The notes under the pieces are model-generated. The model did not search any database, had not been told where the DNA came from, and was given only the letters and a program-made list of their open reading frames with translations. From positions 6,712,334 through 6,776,333 of the forward strand of contig NZ_CP037422.1 of NCBI RefSeq assembly GCF_007748175.1: 64,000 nucleotides of DNA, written 5' to 3'. The position numbers were made by a program, and so were the translations under genes. This document shows, piece after piece, positions 8,038 through 17,909 of the stretch (within the stretch, counting starts at the first letter, position 1; every line of letters begins with the position of its first letter). This stretch comes from Gimesia aquarii (GTDB lineage Bacteria > Planctomycetota > Planctomycetia > Planctomycetales > Planctomycetaceae).

Positions 8038-8508
8038 TTACTTGGGAGCACCTGAGTCAGAATTTTCGGTATCAGAAGTTGGCTTTTTTTGATCAACTTC
8101 TTCTTTTATAATTTTATTCCCACTGAAGGGAGCTTTCAGCCGCCCATCTGGCGATTCAATAATGATAAATTCATTCGGATCCTTCTCCTGTTGCACAAGC
8201 GTTAGCATGTCGATCCCCCAGGTAACCTTATAACCCAGCAACTGTAGTTTCTTGATTGCATCTAGAGCTTTTTCTCGAGCCGGGCTGCTCAAACTGGAGG
8301 CATGCTCTTCAAGCACTTCCCAACCCTTGGGACCAGTTTTATGCTTCATCGCACAAAATCCATAAATTGTTGCAACAGTTCGCAATGCTGCTTCTTCAGG
8401 ATCTTTGGGTGTCGAACTTGTGGGAGCTGATTGAGTAGCAGGTCTGCCACAACCCACAATCAGCGAAATGCCTAGAAGTAGAACACAAGCAAACTGGACA
8501 CGAACCAT
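8038..8508 (-). CDS. Predicted lipoprotein of unknown function
   Basis: 156 residues. A typical lipoprotein signal peptide is followed by the lipobox LIVGC (Cys20), so the mature protein should be anchored to a membrane facing the periplasm. The body contains a helix-rich part with VATIYGFCAMKHKTGPKGWE and ALDAIKKLQLLGYKVTWG, and a Ser/Asp/Lys tail (KKPTSDTENSDSGAPK). The tract resembles other planctomycete lipoproteins of 140-170 residues with no assigned role. It stands alone on the minus strand; the next gene on this side is 314 bases away. Confidence 0.7.
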   Translation of the reverse strand: MVRVQFACVLLLGISLIVGCGRPATQSAPTSSTPKDPEEAALRTVATIYGFCAMKHKTGPKGWEVLEEHASSLSSPAREKALDAIKKLQLLGYKVTWGIDMLTLVQQEKDPNEFIIIESPDGRLKAPFSGNKIIKEEVDQKKPTSDTENSDSGAPK

Positions 8509-8822
8509 TTGATTTCTCAGCTTTCCTAAAATTATTTCTTTAATCTTATCTAAATCTAACTACAGTAATTTGGAAAAAATCATAAACAGAGATTTCCTAA
8601 TATGAATCAGCTTGGAAACGCTCCAGATATAGACAGCCATGATTATAACTGCTGCGGTTCTCTCGTGTCTAACGCGTGGTGATTTTTCTCCATTTTTTCA
8701 AGATGGACGACGTTGATTTGGAGATCTTGTGCAAAATCATCACCTGCCAATAATCTGAGAGTTGCGCGAATGAATCGGAAGACACAACCGGAGTGTCGGC
8801 ATTATCTCTCGCATACCACTTA
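8509..8822. other. Region without an assignable gene; contains a startless open frame
   Basis: Between the lipoprotein start and the hydrolase stop there is no frame with a clear start. On the minus strand a 53-codon stop-to-stop frame (8643-8801) encodes CRHSGCVFRFIRATLRLLAG then DDFAQDLQINVVHLEKMEKN, which looks protein-like rather than random but has no ATG, GTG or TTG at its upstream end. It may be the 3' remnant of a lost gene. Confidence 0.3.
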
Positions 8823-9701
8823 TCACTGCGAAACTAATGGATCCAGAAACTGATAAAGTTGCTGTGTTGCCGGGTCATCGGGTTTGCCAAGGTCGTTATT
8901 CAGGCGACTGTGGTTACTATCGCTTTTACCATATGCTGTTGTGGGAATCTCCGACGCCTTCAGGACACTTTCCAATCTTCGCGCCTGAGCTCTTGTGTTT
9001 GGATTGCCGGGAAAATAGAGGATGAGGAACGGCGGTATGCCTTTGCCTTTCTTCACATGTGTTACGGCAGAAAAATCAACATGCTTCTCCGGATCGTTTC
9101 CGAATTTTTGCCGATGACCAAAGGTAAACATCTTGCCGCCGTAGAGTGCCTGGCGGAACTCTGCTGTCATGATGATCTTGGGGATGTCGTAAGTATCTCC
9201 GTCAACCGGAATACAACCTTTGAGCACATCAAACGACAGCCCTTCTTTCTTTAAATAGCGATCGTCGATACAAATTAATGCTGCCAACTGAGCGCCGGCG
9301 GAATGTCCCCCCACAAAGATTCGGTTGGGATCACCGCCATACTTGGCAATGTGTTTGTGCACCCAAGCGAGCGACTTGGCGACATCGGCAATCAACTCCT
9401 CCATGTTCACTTCCGGAAGAAGTCGATAATTCGTTGAAACAAAGACAAAACCGCGATCGGTCAGTACTTTCGGTTTCAGTGCGACATCACTCTTGTCCCC
9501 AACTTGCCATCCGCCACCGTGAATCCAGAAGAGGACGGGCAGGCTCTTCTTGGTAGGATTTTCCGGCGTGTAAATATCAAGAACATGACGATTGTGACCG
9601 TTCTCTACGTATGGAATATCTGACGTCAACTTCTGTGCAAGCGCAACGTTATTGAGGGATAGAAGTGGGAATACGATAGCGAGAATGAGTTTGGGGTTCA
9701 T
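8823..9701 (-). CDS. Secreted alpha/beta-hydrolase (BD-FAE/esterase-lipase type)
   Basis: 292 residues with an N-terminal signal peptide ([19 protein letters not shown]). The oxyanion-hole motif HGGGW is at about residue 61 and the nucleophile elbow [10 protein letters not shown] at about 133-142. The late [13 protein letters not shown] tract supplies the His, and an Asp lies between. [12 protein letters not shown] and [20 protein letters not shown] are hallmarks of the hormone-sensitive-lipase/carboxylesterase branch common in planctomycetes, where they often deacylate polysaccharides or small esters. It stands alone between two unrelated transcription units. Confidence 0.88.
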   Translation of the reverse strand: MNPKLILAIVFPLLSLNNVALAQKLTSDIPYVENGHNRHVLDIYTPENPTKKSLPVLFWIHGGGWQVGDKSDVALKPKVLTDRGFVFVSTNYRLLPEVNMEELIADVAKSLAWVHKHIAKYGGDPNRIFVGGHSAGAQLAALICIDDRYLKKEGLSFDVLKGCIPVDGDTYDIPKIIMTAEFRQALYGGKMFTFGHRQKFGNDPEKHVDFSAVTHVKKGKGIPPFLILYFPGNPNTRAQARRLESVLKASEIPTTAYGKSDSNHSRLNNDLGKPDDPATQQLYQFLDPLVSQ

Positions 9702-9953
9702 GCTGTAGATTCCTGTTCATTGCAAGATGGCGGGAAGGATTATCGAATGCGGCTTCAACGTAAGTGTTTTCACCTTACAACAGTGGCGTTACTGATGCAA
9801 GAAAACAGATTTTGTGGACCGCACTTTTTTTTAGCAGAAATTGCAGAACTATTTTCTTGTTTTTATCTATGTGACAGTGTCAAAAGACCGCCGCAACTGT
9901 TTTTAAGCAATGGCGGCGACCTCAATAGGTTTCTTAGCTTCATTCCAGATAGT

Positions 9954-10460
9954 TTATTCTTTAAACTCACCTTGAGAAGGCTTGCCATCAACCTCTCCCA
10001 GAACAGTCCCTTCAAAGTTGGCTACATTACCAATTCCAGGATCTGTCCCCACGAACTTTGTTGCTTTCCCGTCAGTTTCATCTTGGGGGACCAGTTTCAC
10101 TGTCATGGGAGGCACGACTTTTCCCTCTTCTGTCTTTGTTTCTTTTGTAGTTAAAGTTAGTTCTTTGGCTGTAACCGCCACTGGTGTTTGTTCATCGTCA
10201 CCGATAAAAAGAATCATGCATTCCTGCTTGGCATGATCGGCGGTGAACTCGGCGTGATGCTTGCCAAGATCAAATACAACACCTCCGTTCGGTCCCGCAC
10301 CGTGGACGTGTGGTGCCTGTTCTTTGTTGCTATTGACTTCATTATTCTTTTCGGGTTGTGGTGTGGTTTTAGTCGTCGGAGCGTCTGTGCCGCCTTTGTC
10401 TGAACAACCTGTGACAATTGACGCCGCTAGAATCAGGCTTAAAATTTTTGTATACATCAT
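9954..10460 (-). CDS. Lipoprotein accompanying heavy-metal RND efflux operon
   Basis: Start chosen at ATG 10460 because AAGGAA lies just upstream and the lipoprotein signal (ILSLILAASIVTGC) begins there; a longer frame would overlap the RND gene. About 168 residues. After the lipobox Cys comes a low-complexity Thr/Lys/Asn linker and a conserved domain beginning PHVHGAGPNGGVVFDLGKHH, with a His-x-His plus HH cluster that could bind metal. The rest is strand-rich (EFTADHAKQECMILFIGDD ... FEGTVLGEVDGKPSQGEFKE). It is the last gene of the minus-strand metal-efflux set, 46 bases after the RND pump. Confidence 0.7.
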   Translation of the reverse strand: MMYTKILSLILAASIVTGCSDKGGTDAPTTKTTPQPEKNNEVNSNKEQAPHVHGAGPNGGVVFDLGKHHAEFTADHAKQECMILFIGDDEQTPVAVTAKELTLTTKETKTEEGKVVPPMTVKLVPQDETDGKATKFVGTDPGIGNVANFEGTVLGEVDGKPSQGEFKE

Positions 10461-10506
10461 TTTGTTTTCCTTTGCATTAGAAAAATAGTGAGAGTGTATT
10501 TCATCT

Positions 10507-13500
10507 TTATACAGCTCGCAGTAGTTCTTCATCAGAACTTTCATTGCGGACTAGTCGATCGGCATCTTTCCCCGAGAACTTCCAGAATAGTCCGGGGTGA
10601 ATAAAAAATTCGCAAAACGTTGAAGTGATTAATCCTCCTAAGATTACAGTGGCAACGGGGTATAAAATTTCCAGCCCCGGTTTGTTACCACCGACAACAA
10701 GAGGAACTAATGCAATACCGGCAGTCAACGCGGTCATCAAGACCGGAGAAAGTCTTTCCAGACTGCCGCGCAATACCATTTGAGGGGTAAAAGCTTCTCC
10801 CTCTTTTTCCATTAAATGGAAATAGTGAGTGACTAGCAGAATTCCATTGCGAACGGCGATTCCTCCGAGAGACACAAAGCCTACCATACTTGCTACCGTG
10901 AGAGTCTGATTAGTTAGTACCAGTGCGAAGACACCACCAATGAAGGCTGTCGGAATGGCATTCAAAATTTGAAACGTGATTCGGACTGACGGATAGAGCA
11001 TCATAAGAACAATAAAAATTCCTGCGACTGAAACTATCGCCAGAATAGTAATTAGAAACGTGGCAGACCTCTGTGCTTCAAATTGTCCTCCGAACTCAAC
11101 AAAGTAACCGGTCGGCAGAGCGACCTGATCACGCACTCGTTTTTCAATCTCAACGACAGCGCTGGCGAGGTCACGTCCTGAGACATTACTACGTATTGTT
11201 TGTCGCCTTCTGACATTTTCCCGATTGACCAGATTAGGACCACTGGCTGACCCCGGGAAATCAGCCACCTCTCGTAAACGAATTTGCCCTCGTCCATCAG
11301 GAAGATCAAGGCGCAGCTCTCCCAGGTTATAGGGATCGGAACGGTATAGCTCATTGAGTTTAATCACCAGGTCAAATCGTCGTTGCCCCACTAATACTTG
11401 TGATATCGCTTCGCCTTTTAATGCAGTCTGCACAAAATTGGCTACGTACTCCCGACTCAGTCCGAAAAAGGCCAGTTCATCTGGCTTGAGAACAACATGC
11501 AACTCGTCTACTCGTTCTTGTGGATCGATGATCGGGGGCGTGACACCTGGTACATCAGCGATGACATCGCGAACCTGTCCGGCCAACTCGCGCAGTTTAT
11601 CCAGATCATCCCCATAAAGCTTAATACCAATCTGGGCTTTGACGCCGGACAACATATGACTGATGAGGTGTGAAAGCGGTTGTTCTGCCTCAATTCCCAC
11701 CCCGGGCACGTTGGAACGCAAATCTGAAAGTAAAGTATCCAGAAACTCATCACGACCGTGATCGGAATCGGGGTTCATTGTCAAAATGTACTCACCCACA
11801 TTGACTGGTTGAGCGTGCTCATCCAGTTCGGCCCGACCGGTCCTACGAAAAAAGTGTAACACTGGTCCATTTGGGTTGTCCGAAGATTTCTGCATTTTCA
11901 CAAGTTGCTTGTCGATCAGGGCAGATGCTTCATTCGATGCTTTGAGGGAAGATCCACCCGGTAAAGTCACGTTGATCTGCACACTGCCTTCATCAAACTT
12001 GGGTAGGAAATCAGCTCCTAACTTCGACAATTCCCAAACACTAAAACCAACCAATACCCAGGTCAAAACCAGTAAGATTCCTGCACGTCGTATACTGAAA
12101 CGAATCAGGAAGCTGGCTCCCCACTTTAGCACTCGCAGTAATCGACCATCCTGGTGGTTATGCGTTGCCTTTGCTTGAGGCAGAAGGTAGTAAGAAAGTA
12201 CCGGTGTGACAGTCAGTGAAACCAGTAAGGACGCCAGGATAGAGACAATATAAGCAACTCCCAGTGGGGCAAACAGGCGACCTTCCACACCAGACAGAGC
12301 AAAAAGTGGCATAAAAGCCAGCACAACGACTGCTGTGCCAAATATGATTGCCGAACGGATTTCTTTGCTTGCTTCATATACGACAACAATAGCGGGTTTA
12401 GGATTGGGACTCATGTTGTTTTCTCCCAGACGTCGAAAAATATTTTCCACGTCCACAATCGCATCATCCACCAGTTCACCAATGGCAACTGCAATTCCCC
12501 CCAGCGTCATCACATTAATAGAGAGTTCAGTTCCAGTAATGACACCAATAATCCGGAATACAAGAGTTGTGATCACCAGAGACAGAGGAATGGCCGTCAG
12601 CGTAATGAACGTCGTGCGTAGATTGAGCAGGAACAAAAACAGTACGATGACAACGAGAACAGCTCCAATCACAAGCGCTTCCTCAACGTAGTAAATCCCT
12701 CGATCAATAAAACTCTTGAGCTGGAATAGATTGGTATTGATCACAATATCGGCAGGAAGTGTTGATTCTGCATCTTTCAGTGCCGCCATCACATCATCAG
12801 TCAATTTTCGCGTATCAGCATGCGGTTGTTTGACAATCGTAATCACGACTCCAGCGTGTCCATCAATACTGGCATCACCACGTTTCGGAGCAGGGCCTTC
12901 CTCAATTCGTGCCACATGGTGTAACAGCACAGTTCGATCCCCATTCATTTTGACTGGGGCTTTTCGGAGTTCTTCCAGGACGTCGTTTGCAAGCGAGCCA
13001 AGACGACCAATCACCCGCACAGGACGTTCCGTCTGGCCATCGATGATGAACCCGCCACTGGCATTCAGGTTATTAGCCTGGACCGCTGCCTCAACTTCTT
13101 GAAGCGAAACGTTATATTCTTGTAGCTTGATCGGATCGACCAGGACCTGATACTGCTTTTCATCACCACCCATGACAATGACTTCAGCGATGCCAGTTAA
13201 CTTCAGTAATCGCGGTCTGATCACCCAATCCGCCGTGGTACGCAGATCCATGCGTTCTTGCAGAGGAGTCGGGAAAACAACTTCGTAGGACCGTTTATTC
13301 CAAACAAAGGTCACGTTTCGTTTCGGGCTTGCCTGATTCCATTTGGGATTCTCGACTTCGACTTTCTTCCACAAACTGAGATCGTTTCGGCTCACCGGAT
13401 CCCAGACAGTTAGCACAGCCTTACCATCGCTTTCAGTACGTTCTGCCAGAAAAGGTGTTTGTCCAACTTGCGTTAAATCTCCACCTCGCGGTCCTTGTCT

Positions 13501-13932
13501 GCGATGAATCCCGATGTGAAGAATCTGTCCCATAATGGATGCCTGGGGGGTCATTATCGGGCGGATACCCGGTGGCATCGGTACATTTGCCAGACGCTCT
13601 GAAACAATTTGCCGAGCGTATCGAGGTTCGGTTTCCCAACTGAATTCGACGTAGATGACGTTCATACCCTGACCGGACTGACTGCGAACATCTTCGACTC
13701 CATTGGCTCCCAGAATTGCTGTTTCAATTGGAAACGTAACAAGAGTTTCGACTTCTTCGGACGACATGCCAGGGCACTCTGTCAGAATGACGACGCGCGG
13801 GCGATCGAGATCAGGGAATACATCGATCGGTAATGTTGTCGTTAAATAACCGCCGTATGCCAGGACAACAACACAGGCTGCAAGAACCAGTGTCCGATGA
13901 GTCAGTGAGAGTCGGATGATAGAGTTAAGCAC
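10507..13932 (-). CDS. Heavy-metal efflux RND transporter (CzcA/CusA family)
   Basis: 1141 residues, full length for HME-type RND pumps, which export divalent or monovalent heavy-metal ions across the envelope as trimers. It has the N-terminal helix (SLTHRTLVLAACVVVLAYGG), the first periplasmic loop with CPGMSSEEVETLVTFPIE, two helix bundles, and the proton-relay acidic motif AVAIGELVDDAIVDVENIF in the fourth helix. An unusual about 60-residue segment (SDGKAVLTVWDPVSRNDLS and following) is inserted in the porter region after GPRGGDLT. The start is GTG at 13932 preceded by AGGGGAA, nine bases after the membrane-fusion gene stop, so the two are translationally coupled. The exact metal cannot be inferred. 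Confidence 0.92.
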   Translation of the reverse strand: MLNSIIRLSLTHRTLVLAACVVVLAYGGYLTTTLPIDVFPDLDRPRVVILTECPGMSSEEVETLVTFPIETAILGANGVEDVRSQSGQGMNVIYVEFSWETEPRYARQIVSERLANVPMPPGIRPIMTPQASIMGQILHIGIHRRQGPRGGDLTQVGQTPFLAERTESDGKAVLTVWDPVSRNDLSLWKKVEVENPKWNQASPKRNVTFVWNKRSYEVVFPTPLQERMDLRTTADWVIRPRLLKLTGIAEVIVMGGDEKQYQVLVDPIKLQEYNVSLQEVEAAVQANNLNASGGFIIDGQTERPVRVIGRLGSLANDVLEELRKAPVKMNGDRTVLLHHVARIEEGPAPKRGDASIDGHAGVVITIVKQPHADTRKLTDDVMAALKDAESTLPADIVINTNLFQLKSFIDRGIYYVEEALVIGAVLVVIVLFLFLLNLRTTFITLTAIPLSLVITTLVFRIIGVITGTELSINVMTLGGIAVAIGELVDDAIVDVENIFRRLGENNMSPNPKPAIVVVYEASKEIRSAIIFGTAVVVLAFMPLFALSGVEGRLFAPLGVAYIVSILASLLVSLTVTPVLSYYLLPQAKATHNHQDGRLLRVLKWGASFLIRFSIRRAGILLVLTWVLVGFSVWELSKLGADFLPKFDEGSVQINVTLPGGSSLKASNEASALIDKQLVKMQKSSDNPNGPVLHFFRRTGRAELDEHAQPVNVGEYILTMNPDSDHGRDEFLDTLLSDLRSNVPGVGIEAEQPLSHLISHMLSGVKAQIGIKLYGDDLDKLRELAGQVRDVIADVPGVTPPIIDPQERVDELHVVLKPDELAFFGLSREYVANFVQTALKGEAISQVLVGQRRFDLVIKLNELYRSDPYNLGELRLDLPDGRGQIRLREVADFPGSASGPNLVNRENVRRRQTIRSNVSGRDLASAVVEIEKRVRDQVALPTGYFVEFGGQFEAQRSATFLITILAIVSVAGIFIVLMMLYPSVRITFQILNAIPTAFIGGVFALVLTNQTLTVASMVGFVSLGGIAVRNGILLVTHYFHLMEKEGEAFTPQMVLRGSLERLSPVLMTALTAGIALVPLVVGGNKPGLEILYPVATVILGGLITSTFCEFFIHPGLFWKFSGKDADRLVRNESSDEELLRAV

Positions 13933-13941
13933 GATATTCCC

Positions 13942-15384
13942 CTATTTCCCTTCGTCTTCGTTCTTATGGAGGCTGCCATCCGCATGAATGTGGTAGCCTT
14001 CTGGTAAGTCATTTCCCGATGACGATTTCAGCATTCGATTCAACTGTTCGGCAGAACTCTGTACAACAAAAGAACCGGGGATGAGTGATCCATCATTGGC
14101 AATGACGGTATAGCGTCGATCTCGTTCCAGGACTCGAACTGCCTTGCGTTGAAACGTGTTGACATTCTGGAGAAATACAAATGCTTCAGCATTGTCACGA
14201 GCAACCGCATCCGTAGGAAGTACGAATACGTTTTCAAGCTTTTTGGTTCGAATCAAGATGCGGACTTTTTGGCCAGGGCGAAATCGCCAAAGTACCTGGG
14301 TCCTTCCATTTTGTTTCACTACTCGAGACTGATTCTCTAACGGCATACGGAAGGCAAAGGTACGGTTAACCGGATCAATGACATTTGCCAGATGCTGAAT
14401 GAGAAAATTTTGATTAACGGGAAGCCAGTCTGTAAACACATTTTCTTGAAAGTCGATCTCAACAGGCCAGCCAGCTTTCATACTTCGCTCTAGAAGTGGT
14501 ATTTCGTCTCGAAAAGCACGACCTTCTATTGAGAGTAGCTGATGATTTGCGAGTAGACACAGCATCTGTCCCGTTTTGACCTGCTGGCCCAAGTCAACTT
14601 TACTTTCCTGAACTTCGAAGATGGGGGAGGATTCTGGTTTTACATCCTTACCTGTCGCCTGCATTACTGCTGAAGTTCCCATTGGTCTGGACTCATTAGT
14701 TTGAGAGGGAACGCGAATATTCAGCTCTTTCACAAAATTACCGGCAGCGATTTCTTTCAATTGTTTCTGTGTAAACTCCCGATTGAGCAACTCCTGCTGA
14801 TATCCCTTGATAGCAACTTTAAGTCGCGTGATTTCATTGGCGACTTCAATAATCCGGGAACCGGGGATTGCCCCTTTTGCAGACTCTAAACGCTTCTTCT
14901 TTGACTCTACGAGTTTGGTTTCCTGCGTATCTTTAAACAGTTTTGTTTGGGTCTGCTGCAAAGACTCGCTAAGAATACGAATCGTGTAGAGCACATCTCC
15001 CGGGTGAACAGTGTCACCTGGAAAATAATTCATTTTTTCAACCACACCATCGACGGGAGAAATAATACCGCGGTCACTGTGGCCTGGTCGATCGATGACC
15101 ATTCCCGGAACCTGTAGCGTTTTCCAATAGGTCTCTGGTTGTATTGATTTCACTTTCAAACCCAAGTTGGCAATGGCCTGATCTGATAGAATGATCTGTT
15201 CGGAAGCTGAGCTTTTCGTATCACCTGGCTTTGTTTTTGTGGTGGAAACATGATCCGATCTGGCTGTCCTGTTCTGTTGTAATAGAGGCAACCAATGGTC
15301 ACGCGTGAAATACCCGGTAGCGATCAGTACCGCTACGAAAGCCATTGTCAGGATGGGTTTCACTGTTTGAAGAAGTTTCTTCAT
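13942..15384 (-). CDS. RND efflux membrane-fusion (periplasmic adaptor) protein
   Basis: 480 residues from ATG 15384 (AAGGAA just upstream; a longer frame to 15429 lacks a ribosome site). One N-terminal membrane helix anchors it (ILTMAFVAVLIATGYFT). The adaptor features follow: a lipoyl-like half SPVDGVVEKMNYFPGDTVHP, a long coiled-coil hairpin with LQQTQTKLFKDTQETKLVE, the second lipoyl half VDLGQQVKTGQMLCLL, and beta-barrel strands such as LWRFRPGQKVRILI. It bridges the RND pump encoded next to an outer-membrane channel, which is not in the window. The C-terminal DLPEGYHIHADGSLHKNED could add a metal ligand. Confidence 0.88.
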   Translation of the reverse strand: MKKLLQTVKPILTMAFVAVLIATGYFTRDHWLPLLQQNRTARSDHVSTTKTKPGDTKSSASEQIILSDQAIANLGLKVKSIQPETYWKTLQVPGMVIDRPGHSDRGIISPVDGVVEKMNYFPGDTVHPGDVLYTIRILSESLQQTQTKLFKDTQETKLVESKKKRLESAKGAIPGSRIIEVANEITRLKVAIKGYQQELLNREFTQKQLKEIAAGNFVKELNIRVPSQTNESRPMGTSAVMQATGKDVKPESSPIFEVQESKVDLGQQVKTGQMLCLLANHQLLSIEGRAFRDEIPLLERSMKAGWPVEIDFQENVFTDWLPVNQNFLIQHLANVIDPVNRTFAFRMPLENQSRVVKQNGRTQVLWRFRPGQKVRILIRTKKLENVFVLPTDAVARDNAEAFVFLQNVNTFQRKAVRVLERDRRYTVIANDGSLIPGSFVVQSSAEQLNRMLKSSSGNDLPEGYHIHADGSLHKNEDEGK

Positions 15385-15652
15385 GATTGTTCCTTTACAG
15401 GTAAAGGAGGAACAGGCGCTGAGGACCACAGGACTTCAAGGATCAGCCCTGTCCCAAGCAGAACCGAATTAAAAAATGGACACATCAATACCTCCCTCGC
15501 ATCTTGCGAAGAACTAAGGAATTAAAAGAGAAATTGTCCGACCACAAACGATAGATTGAAACGATGAAACTTATCGCGCAAGGGGTCGACGCCAAAAGCA
15601 GAGTCCAGCGCATACCAAGCTGATAACTGGTACTACCTGCATAATGAGATGC

Positions 15653-16117
15653 TTATATTAAATAAGCGTGGTGGCGGATAAAGAGCGGTGATTCTGAATC
15701 AGGGGGCGCGCATTGAAAATCATACTGTCTCATTGCAGTGTTCTGCAAAAAGACACAGACTGAATCCCACCCGAGAGGAGCCCATTGTAAGAGGTCTACC
15801 ATTCCTGACTCGAAAGTGGAACGTGAACCCACAGTCATATCCGTATTGCTGAGATAGACAGCAGATGAATCGTGATCAAAAGGCGATTCAAATTGCGTCG
15901 AATTTTGCTTTTCATGATCCGAATGATGTTCATCGCTATGATTGTGGTCATTAGGGCAATGGTGATGAATTCCATCTTCAGAGGGATGACTTACGTGAAT
16001 ATGTGGACGTAAGCTGTGCCCCGCAGGCTGGTTGCCTCCGTGAGAATGGCCAAAAGTAACTGACTGAATCAGCAGTACACAGGGCATCAAGATGAGGGAC
16101 ACAATTTTTCGACTCAT
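15653..16117 (-). CDS. Histidine-rich secreted protein upstream of the RND genes
   Basis: 154 residues from ATG 16117 (preferred over a longer frame because the signal peptide MSRKIVSLILMPCVLLIQS begins there). After the signal peptide the protein is a His/Asp-rich tract: GHSHGG, HIHVSHPSEDGIHHH, HNHSDEHHSDHEKQ. Such tracts bind Zn, Cu, Ni or Co in the periplasm. The remainder (STFESGMVDLLQWAPLGWDS) is not recognised. As the first gene of the minus-strand set it is likely the metal-binding or sensing member of the efflux system, though 268 bases separate it from the adaptor gene. Confidence 0.7.
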   Translation of the reverse strand: MSRKIVSLILMPCVLLIQSVTFGHSHGGNQPAGHSLRPHIHVSHPSEDGIHHHCPNDHNHSDEHHSDHEKQNSTQFESPFDHDSSAVYLSNTDMTVGSRSTFESGMVDLLQWAPLGWDSVCVFLQNTAMRQYDFQCAPPDSESPLFIRHHAYLI

Positions 16118-16661
16118 ATCCAGACTTTCGATATTAAATGCCAAACCCTAAAACATCCTAACGCTCGTATTTCTAAAGTCCAGACTCAACATCAAAATAC
16201 TCCCGTTGAGGTATATTATATCCATATAACTGGGAATCCTAAACCATGGAAAATTTGGATGATGGGCTTGCGTGTTAATCATGAACGATATCATTGTCTC
16301 CAGTTGTCTTCTGGAGATCACCATCATTGCTCATCCCTCTTCAAGCACCGTCAAACCCAACCAAAAGACACTTCAGTCCGGAAAAACGTTGTGTTTTCCC
16401 TACCTCTTTGAATTGACTAACTTCTTTGATATTAGGCAAATAACCATAATTCTCCGATACAACCAAACACTATAAATAAAATTGCATTAATATTGCATAT
16501 TAATTGTAATTGCATATTGAATTGGTTTATTGGGCTGTAAATAATAATTCTTATATGCTTTACGCTCATTTTTCTCTCAAACCTAGGGGGTAAACGTCCC
16601 TGAAGTTCCGTCTGGTAAACTATGTCATCAAAAAAGTCAGATTGAAGAAAGTGTCGGTTCA
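16118..16661. promoter_or_regulatory. AT-rich divergent promoter region
   Basis: Lies between the minus-strand metal-efflux genes and the plus-strand DUF58 operon, so it must hold promoters for both. The segment 16483-16525 contains two near copies of the wording TTGCATATTRAATTG, spaced about 18 bases, and GTATATTATATCCATATAAC occurs at about 16210-16229. No boxes can be assigned with confidence and no gene is seen. Confidence 0.35.
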
Positions 16662-17909
16662 TTGAAATTCCGAAGTCAATCGTTGGTCTCAGCACTGAAT
16701 TACGATTTTTGTCCTCAGTTCAATAAATGGGTTTATTGGATGAAAAACCCGTTTTGGTGCCTGGCGATCAGTGTTCTCACAGCGTTGATTTGCGGGATCC
16801 TTGTGAATACCGCCATTCTTTACATTGCGGGAGCAATCTCGCTTGTCGTCTTAAGCGGTGTGGTTTGGCCCTGGATCAGTATGTCCGGAATCGTTGCCGA
16901 GGTGACATTCAATAAACGCAGGGTCCGATGCGGTGAATCTGTAGGCGCCCGACTGATTGTTAAAAACCGCTGGCCCTGGCCGGCTTGGGGGGTTTATCTC
17001 AGGCATCGTTTCTCTGAGCAATCTGGCCACTTATGTGAAGTTGCTATTGAATACATCCCTGGCTGGAAAGTGAGTGAGTTCAACTGGTCTTTTGCTCCGC
17101 AGAAACGCGGGGTTTATTCTACACAAACCGCTTTTCTGGAAACCGCTTTTCCCTTTGGTCTCTACCGAAAAAAAAGGGAACTCTCCGTGGAGTCAAAATT
17201 GATTGTCTGGCCTGAAGTGCAGACTCTGACGTCCATGCCGGAAATCAGAGAGGTTAACTCAAGCGAAGACAGGTTTGCTTCCAATCGCGTCGGTGATTTC
17301 GGAGATGTGACAGGCACGAGGGAGTTTCGCATTGGGGATTCCCTGCGGCGCGTTCACTGGGCTCAGACGGCAAGGCAGGGACAGATGATTGTGACCGAGC
17401 GGCAGGCCGCATCTGTCTGTGCTTTAAGAGTGATTCCCGATCTCAACCCTTCCAGTTATGGAACGAAAGCGGAGCATCGAGCTGCTTTGGAAGCCGTTCT
17501 GAGAATTACCGCCAGCATTTGTGAGTCTCTCCATCAACAACATGCCTGGGTAGAATGTCTTGTTGGCGACAAATTATTTCGTTGTGAGAATGATTCTTAT
17601 GAACTCAGGAAGCTGTTTGATGCCTTGGCACATGTTCCTGTGGAAGGCGTCAATGACTCCGCATTGCATCACAAAGTTTCATCGCTTTCTCAAATTGTCG
17701 TGACCACGAGTCGTGGGTATGAAAAGCACCTTAGTTTTCGTCACGCTCAGCACAATCAGAGAATTATTGTCGTTCATGATCATTTTGAGCAAGAAATGGA
17801 AGCCGCTTCTTCCTGCCAGTGCGAACCGTGGTTAAAGCTGAACGATCCGGAAGAAAGCCGGAATAAAGTGTTTGTCGATCGATGGAAGAAAGCCTGTTAT
17901 GCGACATAA
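16662..17909 (+). CDS. DUF58 domain-containing membrane protein
   Basis: 415 residues using TTG 16662; ATG 16740 is the alternative. The tract DFCPQFNKWVYWMKNPFWCL before the membrane helices looks conserved, which favours the earlier start. Two membrane helices (about 30-75) precede a beta-rich region and the DUF58 core EFRIGDSLRRVHWAQTARQGQ (about 222-242), the R-x-Y/F-x-x-G-D-x-x-R-x-I-x-W signature. DUF58 proteins are vWA-like and work with MoxR ATPases and transglutaminase-like proteins in an undefined envelope process. The next gene overlaps by 11 bases. Confidence 0.85.
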   Translation: MKFRSQSLVSALNYDFCPQFNKWVYWMKNPFWCLAISVLTALICGILVNTAILYIAGAISLVVLSGVVWPWISMSGIVAEVTFNKRRVRCGESVGARLIVKNRWPWPAWGVYLRHRFSEQSGHLCEVAIEYIPGWKVSEFNWSFAPQKRGVYSTQTAFLETAFPFGLYRKKRELSVESKLIVWPEVQTLTSMPEIREVNSSEDRFASNRVGDFGDVTGTREFRIGDSLRRVHWAQTARQGQMIVTERQAASVCALRVIPDLNPSSYGTKAEHRAALEAVLRITASICESLHQQHAWVECLVGDKLFRCENDSYELRKLFDALAHVPVEGVNDSALHHKVSSLSQIVVTTSRGYEKHLSFRHAQHNQRIIVVHDHFEQEMEAASSCQCEPWLKLNDPEESRNKVFVDRWKKACYAT

